DNA of 64,000 nucleotides from assembly GCA_002335605.1 (NCBI GenBank), contig BEDY01000013.1:248001-312000 (forward strand). Direction: 5' to 3'. The position numbers were made by a program, and so were the translations under genes. The stretch is from Prillingera fragicola (lineage: Eukaryota; Basidiomycota; Tremellomycetes; Trichosporonales; Trichosporonaceae). Shown here in pieces: positions 22,037-31,972 of this stretch. Each line of letters starts with the position of its first letter. The first letter of the stretch is position 1. The notes under the pieces were generated by a model that saw only the letters and a program-made list of their open reading frames with translations, was not told the origin of the DNA and did not search any database.

Positions 22037-24774
22037 TCACACCACCCTCGGGAAGCATATTGTACAGCATTGCCGTCCCTGCCCATCAGTCCACGGTGTC
22101 TCTATCAACTCACCAAGCTGCCTCTGCTGCGAATAAACGCCTTCTTCAGGCTTGACGGCGGTACCGTTATTCATCCACCCGTCGCTGAACCCGTGGTATT
22201 TCGTCGGCGGGGGAGGCGGAGACGCACACTGCGGCTGGGTGACGGGTTCGTGGACGTGCCATTTCCCGTCCTTCTTGTTCAGCAGCACCGAGTTGCGAGA
22301 GCTACTATCAGCAGCAGCCATACAACGACTCACTCCATGCTGAGGTCGCGTGCGCCCCAGTTCCACGGGGTGAGCATGAGGTAGCTCGTGGCAATGTTTG
22401 TGAGCGTGTTGGGCGAGTCTTCGGCGCGCGGAATGTGGTGCGTGCCGAGGTTGGCCCAGACGACGAGGTCTTGCTGGTCGAGCGACTCGTTGTTGACAAA
22501 CTGGCTGTCAGCTCACTCCCACGCAGCACGCACGTTGTCAAAGTCAATGGGCGGCTTGCCGGGGAGGTTGATATTCCACATGCTGCTCGCACACGGCTCG
22601 TTGTCGTGGTGCCGCGTCACGGCCAGGTGGTGCTTTGCCCAGTTTACCTGGCGTGCGGTCCTTGGTGAGTCCAGGTTGGCGAGGTGGCACAGCGGGCCGG
22701 GGTGAAGTGCGTACCCGCGGGGGTTGCCCCAGGTGTTGTTGTGGGCTTGGTTTGTCACGACATAGGTGCCTTCCATGCTGCGGGTCAGCGCCAGACGGCA
22801 GGGAGGCTCACTTTTGGGCATAGTTGAAGTACCACTCCTGTGTGATCATTTCCTTGGTGACCTTGTTTTGCACACCGGCGCCAAACCCGTCGAGCTCTGC
22901 CCACAGGAAATCCGTCTCCTCCTGCTCCATGGCGAGTTTTACAAAACTGTTGTGCTCGTCCACGAGGTCAAAATCAATCTTGTAGTTTATCACATGGTCG
23001 TGCAACGAGCCCATCATGCCCGGCGCAATCATGTGGCCATAGGGTGCAAACTGGGGCTTCCACACGCCGCCCTGGAGGTATCCCGACGCGCTGAGGCGAA
23101 TCTCGAGCGTGCCGTCCAGCTGGAACGTATAGTCAAACATGCTGCGTGTCAGCTCTCGCCAACACCAAACCTCACAAGTCATAGTTGCCGACGGTGGTAA
23201 TAGTGCGCACGACAAGCTCATACCCCATGATAGCCCCGGCCTCGTCCTTCCCAGTCCCCATGTGCCGGGACAGCGGCCGCCCAGCATCCCGCTCAAACAC
23301 ACAGATAGCATTCCGGCGCGTCGTGCTTCCAAACTCGTGCACGGTGGCATTCAGCGTCGTCGCGTGGTGCGGGCAGTCGTACCCCGGGATAGCCTCGCGT
23401 ACGGCGCCGCCCATGCCAAACGCCCTGTCGAGCCACACCGTCGACGACTGCCGCGGGTCGGTCCCGCTGTACTGCGCCATGGCTTCTTGCGGCGCGAGTT
23501 CGTAGATGATCCGCTCGTTCTGAAACTTGCTACGCCGTCAGCCACCACCAACCCCAGCGAAACCCACATGTCCCAGAAATGCAAGCCCATATCCCGCTCA
23601 AACGACAGGTAAAACCCCCACCCCATCCACGTAACATACCCCTCGTCGCGGTCGACCCGGAACCGCGCCCCGGCAGGCATGACCTGGCGCGGGCCCGCGC
23701 GGTCGTCCAAGTCCCGCCGCGCGCCCTTGACGGAGCGCACGGCCCAGTCGGACCTGTCCCACTCGCGGAAGGGGCGCAGCTCCCCCGCGCCGTGCGCGGC
23801 CTGCAGCTCCTGCAGCGTGCGGTAGAGCTTGTCGTTGTGGACGTACGCGAGGACAGAGTACGTGGCTGTGTCGGTGCCCGTCATGTCGATCTGGGGTCAG
23901 CACGCCCTGGAAGCGCGACGTACGAGCATGTAGAAGTCGAGCGTCTGGATCCAGTTGCCTGGCCGGTTGAGCTTGAGCTGGAACCACGCCCGGCGCCAGT
24001 CGCCCGTGTCGCTCCACGGCATCGTGCCGCCGATCGCGATCTCGCCGGCGGCGACGGTCACGTTGAAGAGGTCGTGCAGGATCGGGTCGAGGGGGAGGAG
24101 GAGGAAGGCCATGCCTTGTTCTGTTGCTGCGATGTTGACGAACGCCGCGCGCGCGTTCAGGGGGATGGGGAAGGTGTGGTAGTTTTCGGCCAGGGGGCGG
24201 ATGGTCGTGTTGCGGGATACCGGGAGGGGGCCGACGGCGTAGTCGACGATACGCTCAGAGGAGCCGTGGTTGACCACGACGCGCGCGTAGCGGTCTGGCT
24301 TGGCCTCGCCCGTGGCGAGGTAGTGCAGCGCCGCGGACTTGGGCGGGCGGTACGACTCAACCATGTGGATGTAGTTGTCGCTGCAAGTCAGCGCGGACAC
24401 ACGAGGCCGACGCACCTGTCAACCGCATCCTCGGACGCGGTAAGGTTGAGCCCAGCATGTTTCATGAGCCACGCCCGCAGGTCGACAGCTTCAGCCACGT
24501 CGAGATTCTTCCACAAATCTTTGGGGTCATCAGCTCGGCTCTAGAACACGGGCATACTCGTGCGCGGCGCATGGACCTTGAGCGCATCGGGTTTGGGACA
24601 CAGGACGTGTTTCTCCTTGTGGTGCGGGTATGTGCAGACGCAGGCTAGGGCTGTCACTCCGAGGAGGATGAGGAATGCCGGCCACAGCGTGCGGCGCTTG
24701 GGCTGTTCGTGCTCGGAGATGGGCTCGAGGTCGTCCCGTTTCAGCAGCGGTTCGTGGTCGGCGTCGAGTGTCAT
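22037..24774 (-). CDS. Copper amine oxidase, membrane-anchored
   Basis: Nine exons (24774-24558, 24518-24416, 24380-23924, 23890-23568, 23529-23176, 23141-22812, 22777-22534, 22500-22334, 22301-22037) give about 819 residues; introns are 32-39 nt. After about 28 cytosolic residues one hydrophobic segment (LWPAFLILLGVTALACV) predicts a type II anchor with the catalytic part outside. The cofactor tyrosine for topaquinone lies in TVGNYDF (about Y483). Copper ligands fit SLHDHVINYK (H532, H534) and a third His in VTRHHDNE. The family oxidises primary amines to aldehydes with release of ammonia and hydrogen peroxide. Several N-x-S/T sites support an extracytosolic domain. Intron 1 ends in an unusual AAAG acceptor; the last intron ends in TAGTAG. 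It fits the product of the neighbouring agmatinase. Confidence 0.9.
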
Positions 24775-25264
24775 GGTGAGTCGAGGGTGAGTGGGCAGAC
24801 GTCCACGACGACTGCTGCGCGTGGTCTTCTAAATGCTTGTCGCTTGCAGTGTCGCAGGCATCAAGTGGCAGACGGTCTAGAGATGCCGAGGAATGGACAA
24901 TCTCGGCATATTTATCCGGGTTTATCCACGGTGAGGCGACATGACGTCTTTCGGGTTGGGCCGAGGTCGAGGTCTGTTCAGACCGTCTTGCGTGCGTGCA
25001 TGTGTGGCATGCGTGGTGGACTATTGCTCAGATGATTAGCGCGAGCAATTTTGTTTGCTTGTCAGGTGGACTAGATAGTTTACGTCCTTGGAAGAGAGAC
25101 CACGCGGCACGTACGAAGGTACACAAGAGTCAGTTAGAGTCAGTACCAAGCGCCAAGAGCAGTAAAGAGGCAGGGGTTGCATTCCACTCCGTTCCAGACG
25201 AAGGTGGGTATCTATGAGCAAAGTAGAAGCTCTACGGCAAAGTGCGCAGGTGTGGCTGCTCAAC
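24775..25264. other. Promoter region of the amine oxidase gene
   Basis: A 490-nt region lies upstream of the amine oxidase start and downstream of the secreted repeat protein stop. No gene or clear element is seen. Confidence 0.45.
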
Positions 25265-25990
25265 CTAGTAAAGAGCAGGGGAGGGCTCCACCTCGGCGCC
25301 GGAGGGGATGGCCGCCGAGCCCGTGGCAACGTCGGTAACAGCGGCGTCGGTGGCAGCGGCGTCGGTGGCCCCAGTGTCGGTGGCAGCCGCGTCGGTAGCA
25401 GCAGCATCAGTGGCAGCAGCGTCCGTCGCAGCAGCGTCCGTCGCGGCAGCATCGGTGGCGGCAGCATCAGTGGCGGTAGCCTCAACCTCCGACTCGCCAG
25501 CCCCCCACTCCTCGCTCCCGGTATCCTCGCCCTCACCGCCCGACGCAGACTCGACGGGCCCCGCGGCGGCAGTGGCAGAAGCGGCGTCGGTAGCGTAGAC
25601 GTCGGCCGCGTTGTCGCCCGCCGACTGGCCCTTGCCGTGCCCGTGACCTTTGCCCTTGCCGTGCTTCTTGCCCCTGCCGCCCTTGGGACGGTCGCACTGC
25701 GGGGTCGTGCCGGTGGCGTTGGCTGGGAGGGTTGTGTTGGCCGCGGTGCCGTTGGTCGCGAGGTTGGAGGGGAGGGGGAGGGGGAGCGAGGCGAGGCCGG
25801 AGGGGAGGGCGGGCGTGCCAGAGGCGCTGGCGCCGGAGGGCATGGCGGGGCCGGCGGTGGCACTCGCGTCGCTAGCGGCCGAGTCGACGGGAGCGGCGGC
25901 GACGTCGGTAGCGTCGGCCTGGCGACCCATGAGGGGGTGGGCGTGGACGACGGCGAGGAGGGAGAGGGCGACGGTGAAGGTGGTGCGCAT
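25265..25990 (-). CDS. Secreted low-complexity protein with ATDAA repeats
   Basis: This single-exon gene encodes 241 residues. It begins with a clear signal peptide (MRTTFTVALSLLAVVHA) and a likely dibasic-free processing region. A Pro/Ser/Ala-rich segment with N-x-T glycosylation sites follows, then a Gly/Lys/His-rich patch (GKKHGKGKGHGHGKGQ, about residues 105-120), an acidic stretch and about ten copies of the five-residue unit TDAAA. There is no hydrophobic C-terminus, so no GPI anchor is predicted. The His/Lys patch could bind metal or polyanions, but this is only suggestive. I recognise no family. The opposite strand also stays open because of the GCx repeats, but that frame lacks sense. 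Confidence 0.7.
   Translation of the reverse strand: MRTTFTVALSLLAVVHAHPLMGRQADATDVAAAPVDSAASDASATAGPAMPSGASASGTPALPSGLASLPLPLPSNLATNGTAANTTLPANATGTTPQCDRPKGGRGKKHGKGKGHGHGKGQSAGDNAADVYATDAASATAAAGPVESASGGEGEDTGSEEWGAGESEVEATATDAAATDAAATDAAATDAAATDAAATDAAATDTGATDAAATDAAVTDVATGSAAIPSGAEVEPSPALY
25325..25480 (-). repeat. 15-nt tandem repeat coding TDAAA
   Basis: About ten near-identical 15-nt units are read on the minus strand as Thr-Asp-Ala-Ala-Ala with small changes. Such repeats often vary in copy number between strains. Confidence 0.75.
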
Positions 25991-27515
25991 CTTGGCGGGG
26001 TCCTAGTTGTGCGTAGGGAGCGTGGTGTGCGTTGAGCTGTTGTTGGTTGGAGTGGAGTGCGTGAATGTAGCCAGCTACGATTCGAGTGTATGAGAGAGGT
26101 GTGGGATGCAGGGCTGCCTGGGGGGAGACTATATACCATTTTGCGTCGTCCAGCGATGAGCGCGGCGGTGCTGGAGACGCGACGGTCGTCATGGGCGACG
26201 GCGCTACGGCCACTAACGGGTGCTGCGCATGCTGCGGAGACCAAGTGTGCCCCCGAGTGTGCGTTGTGGGGTGGTAGTGTGGCTATTCGTGGCAGTGTGT
26301 CGTCATAGGCAGTGTGCTAGCTGGGTGAGATGATCGTGAGGTCGTGAGCAGTGTCAGTGTGAGTAGTGAGTAGAAGAGTAGTGGGATGAAACTAGTACCA
26401 TGTTAGGATCTGGTACTAGGGGTAGGCAGCACAGCAGTTGTTGCTGTCGATGCGAAGGGATGAAAGTCGTGTTGACACTGGAGGAGGCGAGGTTACAGCT
26501 TGGATCAGTGTTGATAGTTGCAGTGCACGCAGTGTGAGGATGGCAGACACTGCAGAGATGACACGACGACACGACTTGCTCTGATGTCTGAAGAGGGAAA
26601 AGACGATGTGTAACGATTGCCAGGTTGCAGGTGAACAATCTCCCCATGTACCCTGGCACGCCCTGCGCCAAAATGACCCACAGTCCCACAGACACCGCAG
26701 TCGTCACACCAAACGGAGACCTCCCAAAGTACGTTTCATGCACCAGAGTTAGCACCAAGACGTAGTGGCCTCTGATAATCTTAGCCAATGCTGCTGTTAT
26801 GGAGATGTTGAGAGTAATGAGCGCGAGGCAGCAGATGGTACATGGAGTGAGCTATAAATCAGGCAACTAGGGAAATGTGCACCACCCAACCCTTGTTCGC
26901 CACTCTCTCTCTCTCGACCAGTCTTGCAGCTTGCAGGCCTTGCAGGGCTGACCCTCTCTTGCACCCAATGCAGTGCTGCATGTGCACAAGACAACGAGTA
27001 CGTGCCCTATCTGTAAGCATGGGCACTCGCACTGTTCTGCTACTCCTCTACCTGTGCACATGTGCCCATTGGCAGCGTCGGTGTCCTCTGCGTCGCCCTC
27101 GACACGCTGCACGCCTAGCTACCCCTGCTACCCTCGTCACTCTGTTGCTTGCTTTTGGCCCCAGGTCTAGAACAGCGACCACTGCTCAACTTTGTTACTC
27201 CTTTGACACGTCCTCTATGCATGCCCACAAACATGTCTGTACAGCTCAAGAATGCATTAAACACCAGCGCAGCCTCCATCTATCTCGCTCTCCTCGTCGT
27301 CCACGACTACCTCACCCTTCCCACGACTATCAGAGACCCTCTGCTCGCTCCGAGACACACCATCCCACCTACGCATCACTCGCACACGCTCCTTTTTCCC
27401 ACACTGACAATCTCCACCACCCTGCACTTCGCACCGAAACGCCACCACCCTCTGCGAGAACCCTGGCAGGCCGATAGCACCGCACACGCCGCCGCACGCA
27501 AAAAGGACACCATCA
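25991..27515. other. Long divergent intergenic region
   Basis: A 1.5-kb region separates two divergent genes for secreted repeat proteins. The right part (about 27260-27515) is C/A/T-rich with few G, consistent with a leader. A hydrophobic open frame on the minus strand (about 26590-26830) has no ATG near its start and no recognised family, so I do not call it a gene. Confidence 0.45.
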
Positions 27516-29921
27516 ATGCACACGACAACACTCTTTCTCTCTCTTCTCACCCTCTCCACCACACTCTACTCTACACCCGCAAACGCAGTTCCAATGGGTA
27601 ACCGCTGGTCACGACAGGTGGCTCCCGCCACTCCCCCAGCCCAAGCCGCCGTGGCACCAGAGGCACAGCCAGTCGACGCCGTCGCCGCACAGCCCGCCGC
27701 CGCAGAGCCCGTTTTAGACAACGCCGAGGGTAACGCCCCCGCCGACCCCGCTGCCGTGACCGAGCCAGCTGTCGCTGACGCGCCGCTTGGTGACGAGGGC
27801 GCTGGGGCCGCCCCTGGTGCTTTGGGTGAGAACTCCGACGTTGCGTCCGAGGCAGCTGGTGCTGCCCCTGCTGAGGCTGAGGCCACTGGTGACGAGACGC
27901 CTGCCCCTGCTGCCGACGAGGCCACTGCTGAGGAGCCTGCGGCGGGTGACGCCATTGTTACGGGGGAGGGCGCTGTCGCTGAGGAGGCTGCTCCTGCTTC
28001 CCCCGTCGTCGAGGCGCCTGCCACTGAAGACACTGCTCCTGTCGCACCTGTTGAGGATGCTGCCACTGAGGACGCTGCCACTGAGGGCGCTGCCGCTGCT
28101 GGTCCCGAGGTCGAAGCTCCAGTGACTGACGAGGCAACTCCTGCTTCCCCAACCGTCGAGGAGACTGCGCCCGTTGTCCCCGCTGGCGACGACGTTTCCG
28201 CTACCGAGGACACCGCTCCTGTTGCTCCAGCCACTGAGGCGCCAGTCACCGAAGACGCCGCTCCTTACGCGGCCACCGAGGAGATGGCCCCCGCTGCCGT
28301 TGAAGAGATAACCCCTGCCGTCGACGAGACTGCGCCCGAGGCTCCTTCCACTGACGACGCCTCTCCTGAAGCCCCCATCATCGAGGACGAGGCACCCGCA
28401 GCCCCCGCCACTGAGGACATTGCCCCCGCTGCCCCCGCCACTGAAGACGCAGCAGTCGCCGAGGACGCCGCCTCCGAGGGTCCCGCCACTGAGGACGTTG
28501 TTCCCCAGGCCCCAGCGGCCGAGGTCTCTGAGGACGCTGCTCCTGAGCCTCCCACCGCTGAGGCGGCCGAGGAGGCCACGGGGGAGATCGAGGAGACCCC
28601 TGTCGAGGCTTCTGCTCCCGAGGAGCCCACTCCTGTCACTGTGGACACCGCCCCAGCTGCTCCTGCCGAGGAGGCCGCCGCCACTGTCGCGGACTCTGTT
28701 CCTGCCACTGAGACCACCGAGGAGCGCACCGAAATCAAGGAGCCCGCCACCGCCGTCTCGGATGACGCTGTAGCTGAAGACTCTGACTCTGCCGCTGGTG
28801 AGTCTGGTGTGTCACTCGGGCATGTGCGTGGTACTGACCTCATAGATGCGGAAGGTAGCAACCCCGCCGCGGCCGACCCAGCCGCCGCCGATGCCCCTGC
28901 TGAGCTCGAGTCCGCTCCTTCCCCCGAGACTCCTGAGGCCGCCGGTGCTCCTGCCTCTGATGTCGCCGAGGGCTCCGACGACGCTGTCAAGGCTGCCGAA
29001 GATGCTGCCAGTGCTGTCGCCGAGATCGCCAAGCCCCTCGAGAATGAATCGGCCCAGGAACTTGAGGCTCCCGGCTCGCCTGCCGCTCCTCTCGAGCAGG
29101 TGGAGGACGTCAAGCCCACTGAGGCTGAGGACGTCAAGCCGACTGAGGTCGAGGACGTCAAGCCGACCGAAGTCGAGGTTCCAGGTTCGCCCGCCGCGCC
29201 TGTCCAGGAGGTCAAGCCCACCGACGACGTCGAGGTCCCTGGCTCCCCTGCGGCGCCTGTTGAGGAGATCAAGCCGACTGAGGTCGAGGACGTCAAGCCG
29301 ACCGACCTCGAAGTTCCGGGCTCGCCTGCCGCACCCGTTGAGGAGATCAAACCCACCGACGTCGAGGTTCCTGGTTCGCCTGCCGCCCCCGCTGTGGAGA
29401 TCAAGCCGACTCAGGTCGAGGACGTCAAGCCCACTGAGCCTGTCAAGCCTGCCGACATCGAAGTTCCGGGCTCGCCTGCTGCACCTCTCGAGGAGATCAA
29501 GCCGACTGCAGTCGAGGTCCCTGGCTCGCCTGCCACGCCAGTCGACTCTGTCAAGGATGAGACCCCTGCGCCCACCGTGGAGGATGTCAAGCCGGAGGAC
29601 GTCAAGCCGACCGAGGTCGCAGAGCCTGTGGACGTCAAGCCGACCGCCGCTGTCGAGTCAGTCAAACCCGAGGCACCTGCTGCTGCCGACGCTCCCGCTG
29701 CCACTACAGCCGCTGAGATCAAGCCCACCGCCGAGGAGGTCAAGCCGACCGCGATTTCACCTCCAGCCAACAGCGACGAGGACGCCGCTCCCGTCGACAT
29801 TCTCGGCTCGGTCATGGACGATATCGCGCAGCAGATTTCGCGCCTCAACGACATTGCGGCCGCCGAGTCGATCAAGGCCGAGCCCACCAAGCTCGCGGTC
29901 ACTGGCGGCGAGACTAGCTAG
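27516..29921 (+). CDS. Secreted acidic Ala/Pro/Glu-rich repeat protein
   Basis: The reading frame is 801 codons. A 48-nt GTGAGT...CATAG intron at 28798-28845 with a CTGAC branch site probably removes 16 residues, leaving 785. A signal peptide (MHTTTLFLSLLTLSTTLYST) is followed by about 400 residues of Ala/Glu/Thr/Pro low complexity. Residues about 520-700 then hold roughly seven copies of EVPGSPAAPVEEIKPT with interspersed VEDVKPT units. The last 50 residues look more ordered (DILGSVMDDIAQQISRLND). The protein is very acidic and has no GPI tail or transmembrane segment. It may be a cell-surface or capsule-associated filler protein; no enzyme motif is present. Partial conservation of the repeats suggests recent tandem duplication. 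Confidence 0.72.
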   Translation: MHTTTLFLSLLTLSTTLYSTPANAVPMGNRWSRQVAPATPPAQAAVAPEAQPVDAVAAQPAAAEPVLDNAEGNAPADPAAVTEPAVADAPLGDEGAGAAPGALGENSDVASEAAGAAPAEAEATGDETPAPAADEATAEEPAAGDAIVTGEGAVAEEAAPASPVVEAPATEDTAPVAPVEDAATEDAATEGAAAAGPEVEAPVTDEATPASPTVEETAPVVPAGDDVSATEDTAPVAPATEAPVTEDAAPYAATEEMAPAAVEEITPAVDETAPEAPSTDDASPEAPIIEDEAPAAPATEDIAPAAPATEDAAVAEDAASEGPATEDVVPQAPAAEVSEDAAPEPPTAEAAEEATGEIEETPVEASAPEEPTPVTVDTAPAAPAEEAAATVADSVPATETTEERTEIKEPATAVSDDAVAEDSDSAAGESGVSLGHVRGTDLIDAEGSNPAAADPAAADAPAELESAPSPETPEAAGAPASDVAEGSDDAVKAAEDAASAVAEIAKPLENESAQELEAPGSPAAPLEQVEDVKPTEAEDVKPTEVEDVKPTEVEVPGSPAAPVQEVKPTDDVEVPGSPAAPVEEIKPTEVEDVKPTDLEVPGSPAAPVEEIKPTDVEVPGSPAAPAVEIKPTQVEDVKPTEPVKPADIEVPGSPAAPLEEIKPTAVEVPGSPATPVDSVKDETPAPTVEDVKPEDVKPTEVAEPVDVKPTAAVESVKPEAPAAADAPAATTAAEIKPTAEEVKPTAISPPANSDEDAAPVDILGSVMDDIAQQISRLNDIAAAESIKAEPTKLAVTGGETS
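29070..29550 (+). repeat. Tandem VPGSPAAP/EIKPT-coding repeats
   Basis: About seven degenerate units of about 45-80 nt encode VPGSPAAP followed by EEIKPT or VEDVKPT modules. Spacing is irregular because the KPT module is repeated a variable number of times. Confidence 0.7.
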
Positions 29922-30079
29922 AACCTGTGTTTGAGACTGTGAAATAGACACTTACATTGCGCGTTCCGGCTCCCGTCCTTTGCAAACCCCTTTATAACGA
30001 CCATTTATGCAGAGTATTCATGATCCACCTCAAATGCCAGGTACAGCCGTCTCGTCCAGCTCCTCGTCGTGCTCGGCCG

Positions 30080-30488
30080 CTACTCTTCTCGAGTCATCAG
30101 CTGCAGCCCACTCATACAGGCCGTAACAGGCTTGTCCTTTTCAAACTCCAAGCAGCGCTCAACCACATCGCGTCGGAACTCGGCATACCGTTCCGGCGGC
30201 ACCCAATCGCCAAACACGACACTCCGCACCTCCTCGATGAACTCGAGCTGCGCCCCAATCGGACAAAGCACCACGGGCGCAACGGCCACGAGCTGCTCAT
30301 AGTACCCCGCAAAGTGCGCGGGGGAGGATGAGAACGTGGTGGCAGCTGCGCGAGTCAATGTCGCGTCGGAGGTCCTTGCTGGTCGCTCGCAGGACAGGGT
30401 AGGCCTCTCGCAGAACAGGGTAGGCCTCTGGTGGCGCGTACGCGAGTATCGCCTCAAATATGTGCGCGTAGACTGCGTGATCGAGCAT
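30080..30488 (-). pseudogene. Truncated F-box-like paralogue
   Basis: From an ATG at 30488 the first 50 codons match the start of the four intact neighbours (LDHAVYAHIFEAIL, LRATSKDLRRDID, then HHVLI). The frame stops after 63 codons at a TGA. A second frame beginning within the overlap continues for about 80 codons to 30080 with a Val-rich, then acidic segment, like a displaced C-terminus. The middle ~150 residues of the family are missing. A 21-nt tandem duplication at 30387-30428 repeats seven residues inside the F-box-like motif. Deletion plus frameshift is the simplest reading; a short functional F-box-only protein cannot be excluded. Confidence 0.55.
30387..30428 (-). repeat. 21-nt tandem duplication
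   Basis: Two adjacent 21-nt copies (30387-30407 and 30408-30428) differ at one base. They duplicate seven residues (EAYPVLR) within the F-box-like motif without breaking the frame. Confidence 0.85.
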
Positions 30489-30605
30489 GGAGGCTGTCAG
30501 AGCTGCGGTACAAGGTTGCAGTTGTAAGCAGCGTCAGTCGTGTCGGGATGGTTGTGGATGAGCTACGCGGGGGTACATGTACAGTAGATTGCATAACGTG
30601 TTGGT

Positions 30606-31562
30606 TTACCCTCCCAGCCAGCTACCGCCAATGGCTTCCTCATTCAGCTCGATGGGATCTACCTTTTGGGCATACTCTTCCCAGGTTGAACAGCAGACGG
30701 AACTGATACAGCTGACATAATCTGTCTCGAAAAGATTGCATGACTCGCGAGCGTCGTGCATGGCCTCTCGAAACTCTGTTTCCATCTCGGGGGCCAAATT
30801 CACAACCGTCAAGCGTGCATACGTGCTCACGGCCGCCCCGAACACGCGGTACGCGACGTGGCGAATATGGTCGGACAAGCTGCTGAAGGGCTCGTCAGCT
30901 GGAGGCAAAGGGGCTTTGCGAGTCTCGTCGAGGGCAGGAAGAATGAAGACGATGTCTTCAAGCAGGTCTGGCCAGATCTCAACAGCGTCCACGAAGGAGG
31001 AATTGTGGTCGCCGGCGTGGATGACTAGCTTTTTCGTGCAGATTGGAATCCCTGGCCGTTTTGCAGTCGTTAGAAATACGCTTTGGTTGGGTGGTTCAGC
31101 ATCGTCGGGAATGGCGGGAAAGGCAAAGAAGACGACTGTCGTGGCGTTGTCGAGTCCGCCAAGATCAAGGAGGGGTTCACATTTAAATCGCACTCGAACA
31201 GTCGTGACTGCGTTGAACCTTGCCAGAATATCGGGAAGGTCTTTCACCGTCCAGGCTTGAGAGGCGACCAAGTCGAGGACACGAGTGTGCGAAGTGAGCT
31301 CGGACAGCCGCGAGGAGGTATACACTGGCGCCAAGCAGGGAACGCGTGTCAAGTCTGGTGCTAGGATGGCAGGCTGATCAACCAAAGAACTGCTTTGGGA
31401 GCCATTCAGGTCGACAAGAGCAAGGTGGTAGAGGCTGCACTTATCGACTGCAGCTTGAAGTGCACGGCATGTGGCACGCAGGACTGGAAAAGCGGAACGA
31501 GGAGCATTGTCGATAATGCTCTGATAAACATGTGGATAGGCGGTATGATCAAGAATGGCCAT
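30606..31562 (-). CDS. F-box-like paralogue 1 of tandem array
   Basis: This intronless gene encodes 318 residues. The N-terminus (LDHTAYPHVYQSI, LRATCRALQAAVD, HLALVDL) has the hydrophobic pattern of an F-box, without the classic LP start. The remainder lacks clear leucine-rich repeats but shows a series of short strand-like segments shared by the array: VLDLVA, TTVRVRF, TTVVFFAF, KKLVIHAG, EDIVFILP and LTVVNLAPEM. The last 50 residues are acidic. By analogy with F-box proteins it may recruit targets to an SCF ubiquitin ligase; this is inference. The next gene in the array starts 410 nt downstream of nothing else, so each member has its own promoter. Confidence 0.75.
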   Translation of the reverse strand: MAILDHTAYPHVYQSIIDNAPRSAFPVLRATCRALQAAVDKCSLYHLALVDLNGSQSSSLVDQPAILAPDLTRVPCLAPVYTSSRLSELTSHTRVLDLVASQAWTVKDLPDILARFNAVTTVRVRFKCEPLLDLGGLDNATTVVFFAFPAIPDDAEPPNQSVFLTTAKRPGIPICTKKLVIHAGDHNSSFVDAVEIWPDLLEDIVFILPALDETRKAPLPPADEPFSSLSDHIRHVAYRVFGAAVSTYARLTVVNLAPEMETEFREAMHDARESCNLFETDYVSCISSVCCSTWEEYAQKVDPIELNEEAIGGSWLGG

Positions 31563-31972
31563 GACGGAGATGAGAGAGAACCGAGTGCGAAAGAGAACTT
31601 TTGTTGCAAACGAGTGATCACTTCACATGGCGCGAGCGGCTAAGGGGACCCATTCATTCATCCCACACGGCTGTTCATGCTCTTACAGCTCTGTCATATG
31701 CGTTAACCGAGGTTAGAACAAGCACATATTCATGAATGAGTATTTGCAGTCTTGGCCTGCCTGAATGCATGCATTGTCGTAGGCTCGAGTACTGGACGAC
31801 ATTTCGCGTGCGGGGCCGTGTGGCAGCTGGCAACTGCACAAACAGCACTGCTCCGAATTATCGAGACGCTTCATTTGATAATGCATGGCCGCGATTACTA
31901 CAGACAAAGGATAGGATACAGTATATGTACAAGAACAACAGCTACCTTGCTTCATGTGCGCAGTACAGGTCC
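31563..31972. other. Spacer within F-box-like array
   Basis: A 410-nt non-coding spacer holds the promoter of paralogue 1 and the 3' end of paralogue 2. No gene is seen. Confidence 0.5.

Noticed and set aside
25214..26035. Plus-strand open frame opposite the TDAAA repeat protein
   Set aside because: It is Gly/Arg/Ser repeat nonsense from the same cause, with no signal peptide or motif, whereas the minus strand has both a signal peptide and a sensible repeat.
26354..26830. Hydrophobic minus-strand open frame
   Set aside because: It has no ATG in its hydrophobic first part, no family match and no splice site that links it to an upstream start.
28265..29404. Long minus-strand open frame opposite the acidic repeat protein
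   Set aside because: It mirrors the GCx/GAx repeats of the coding strand. It has no signal, motif or normal composition.
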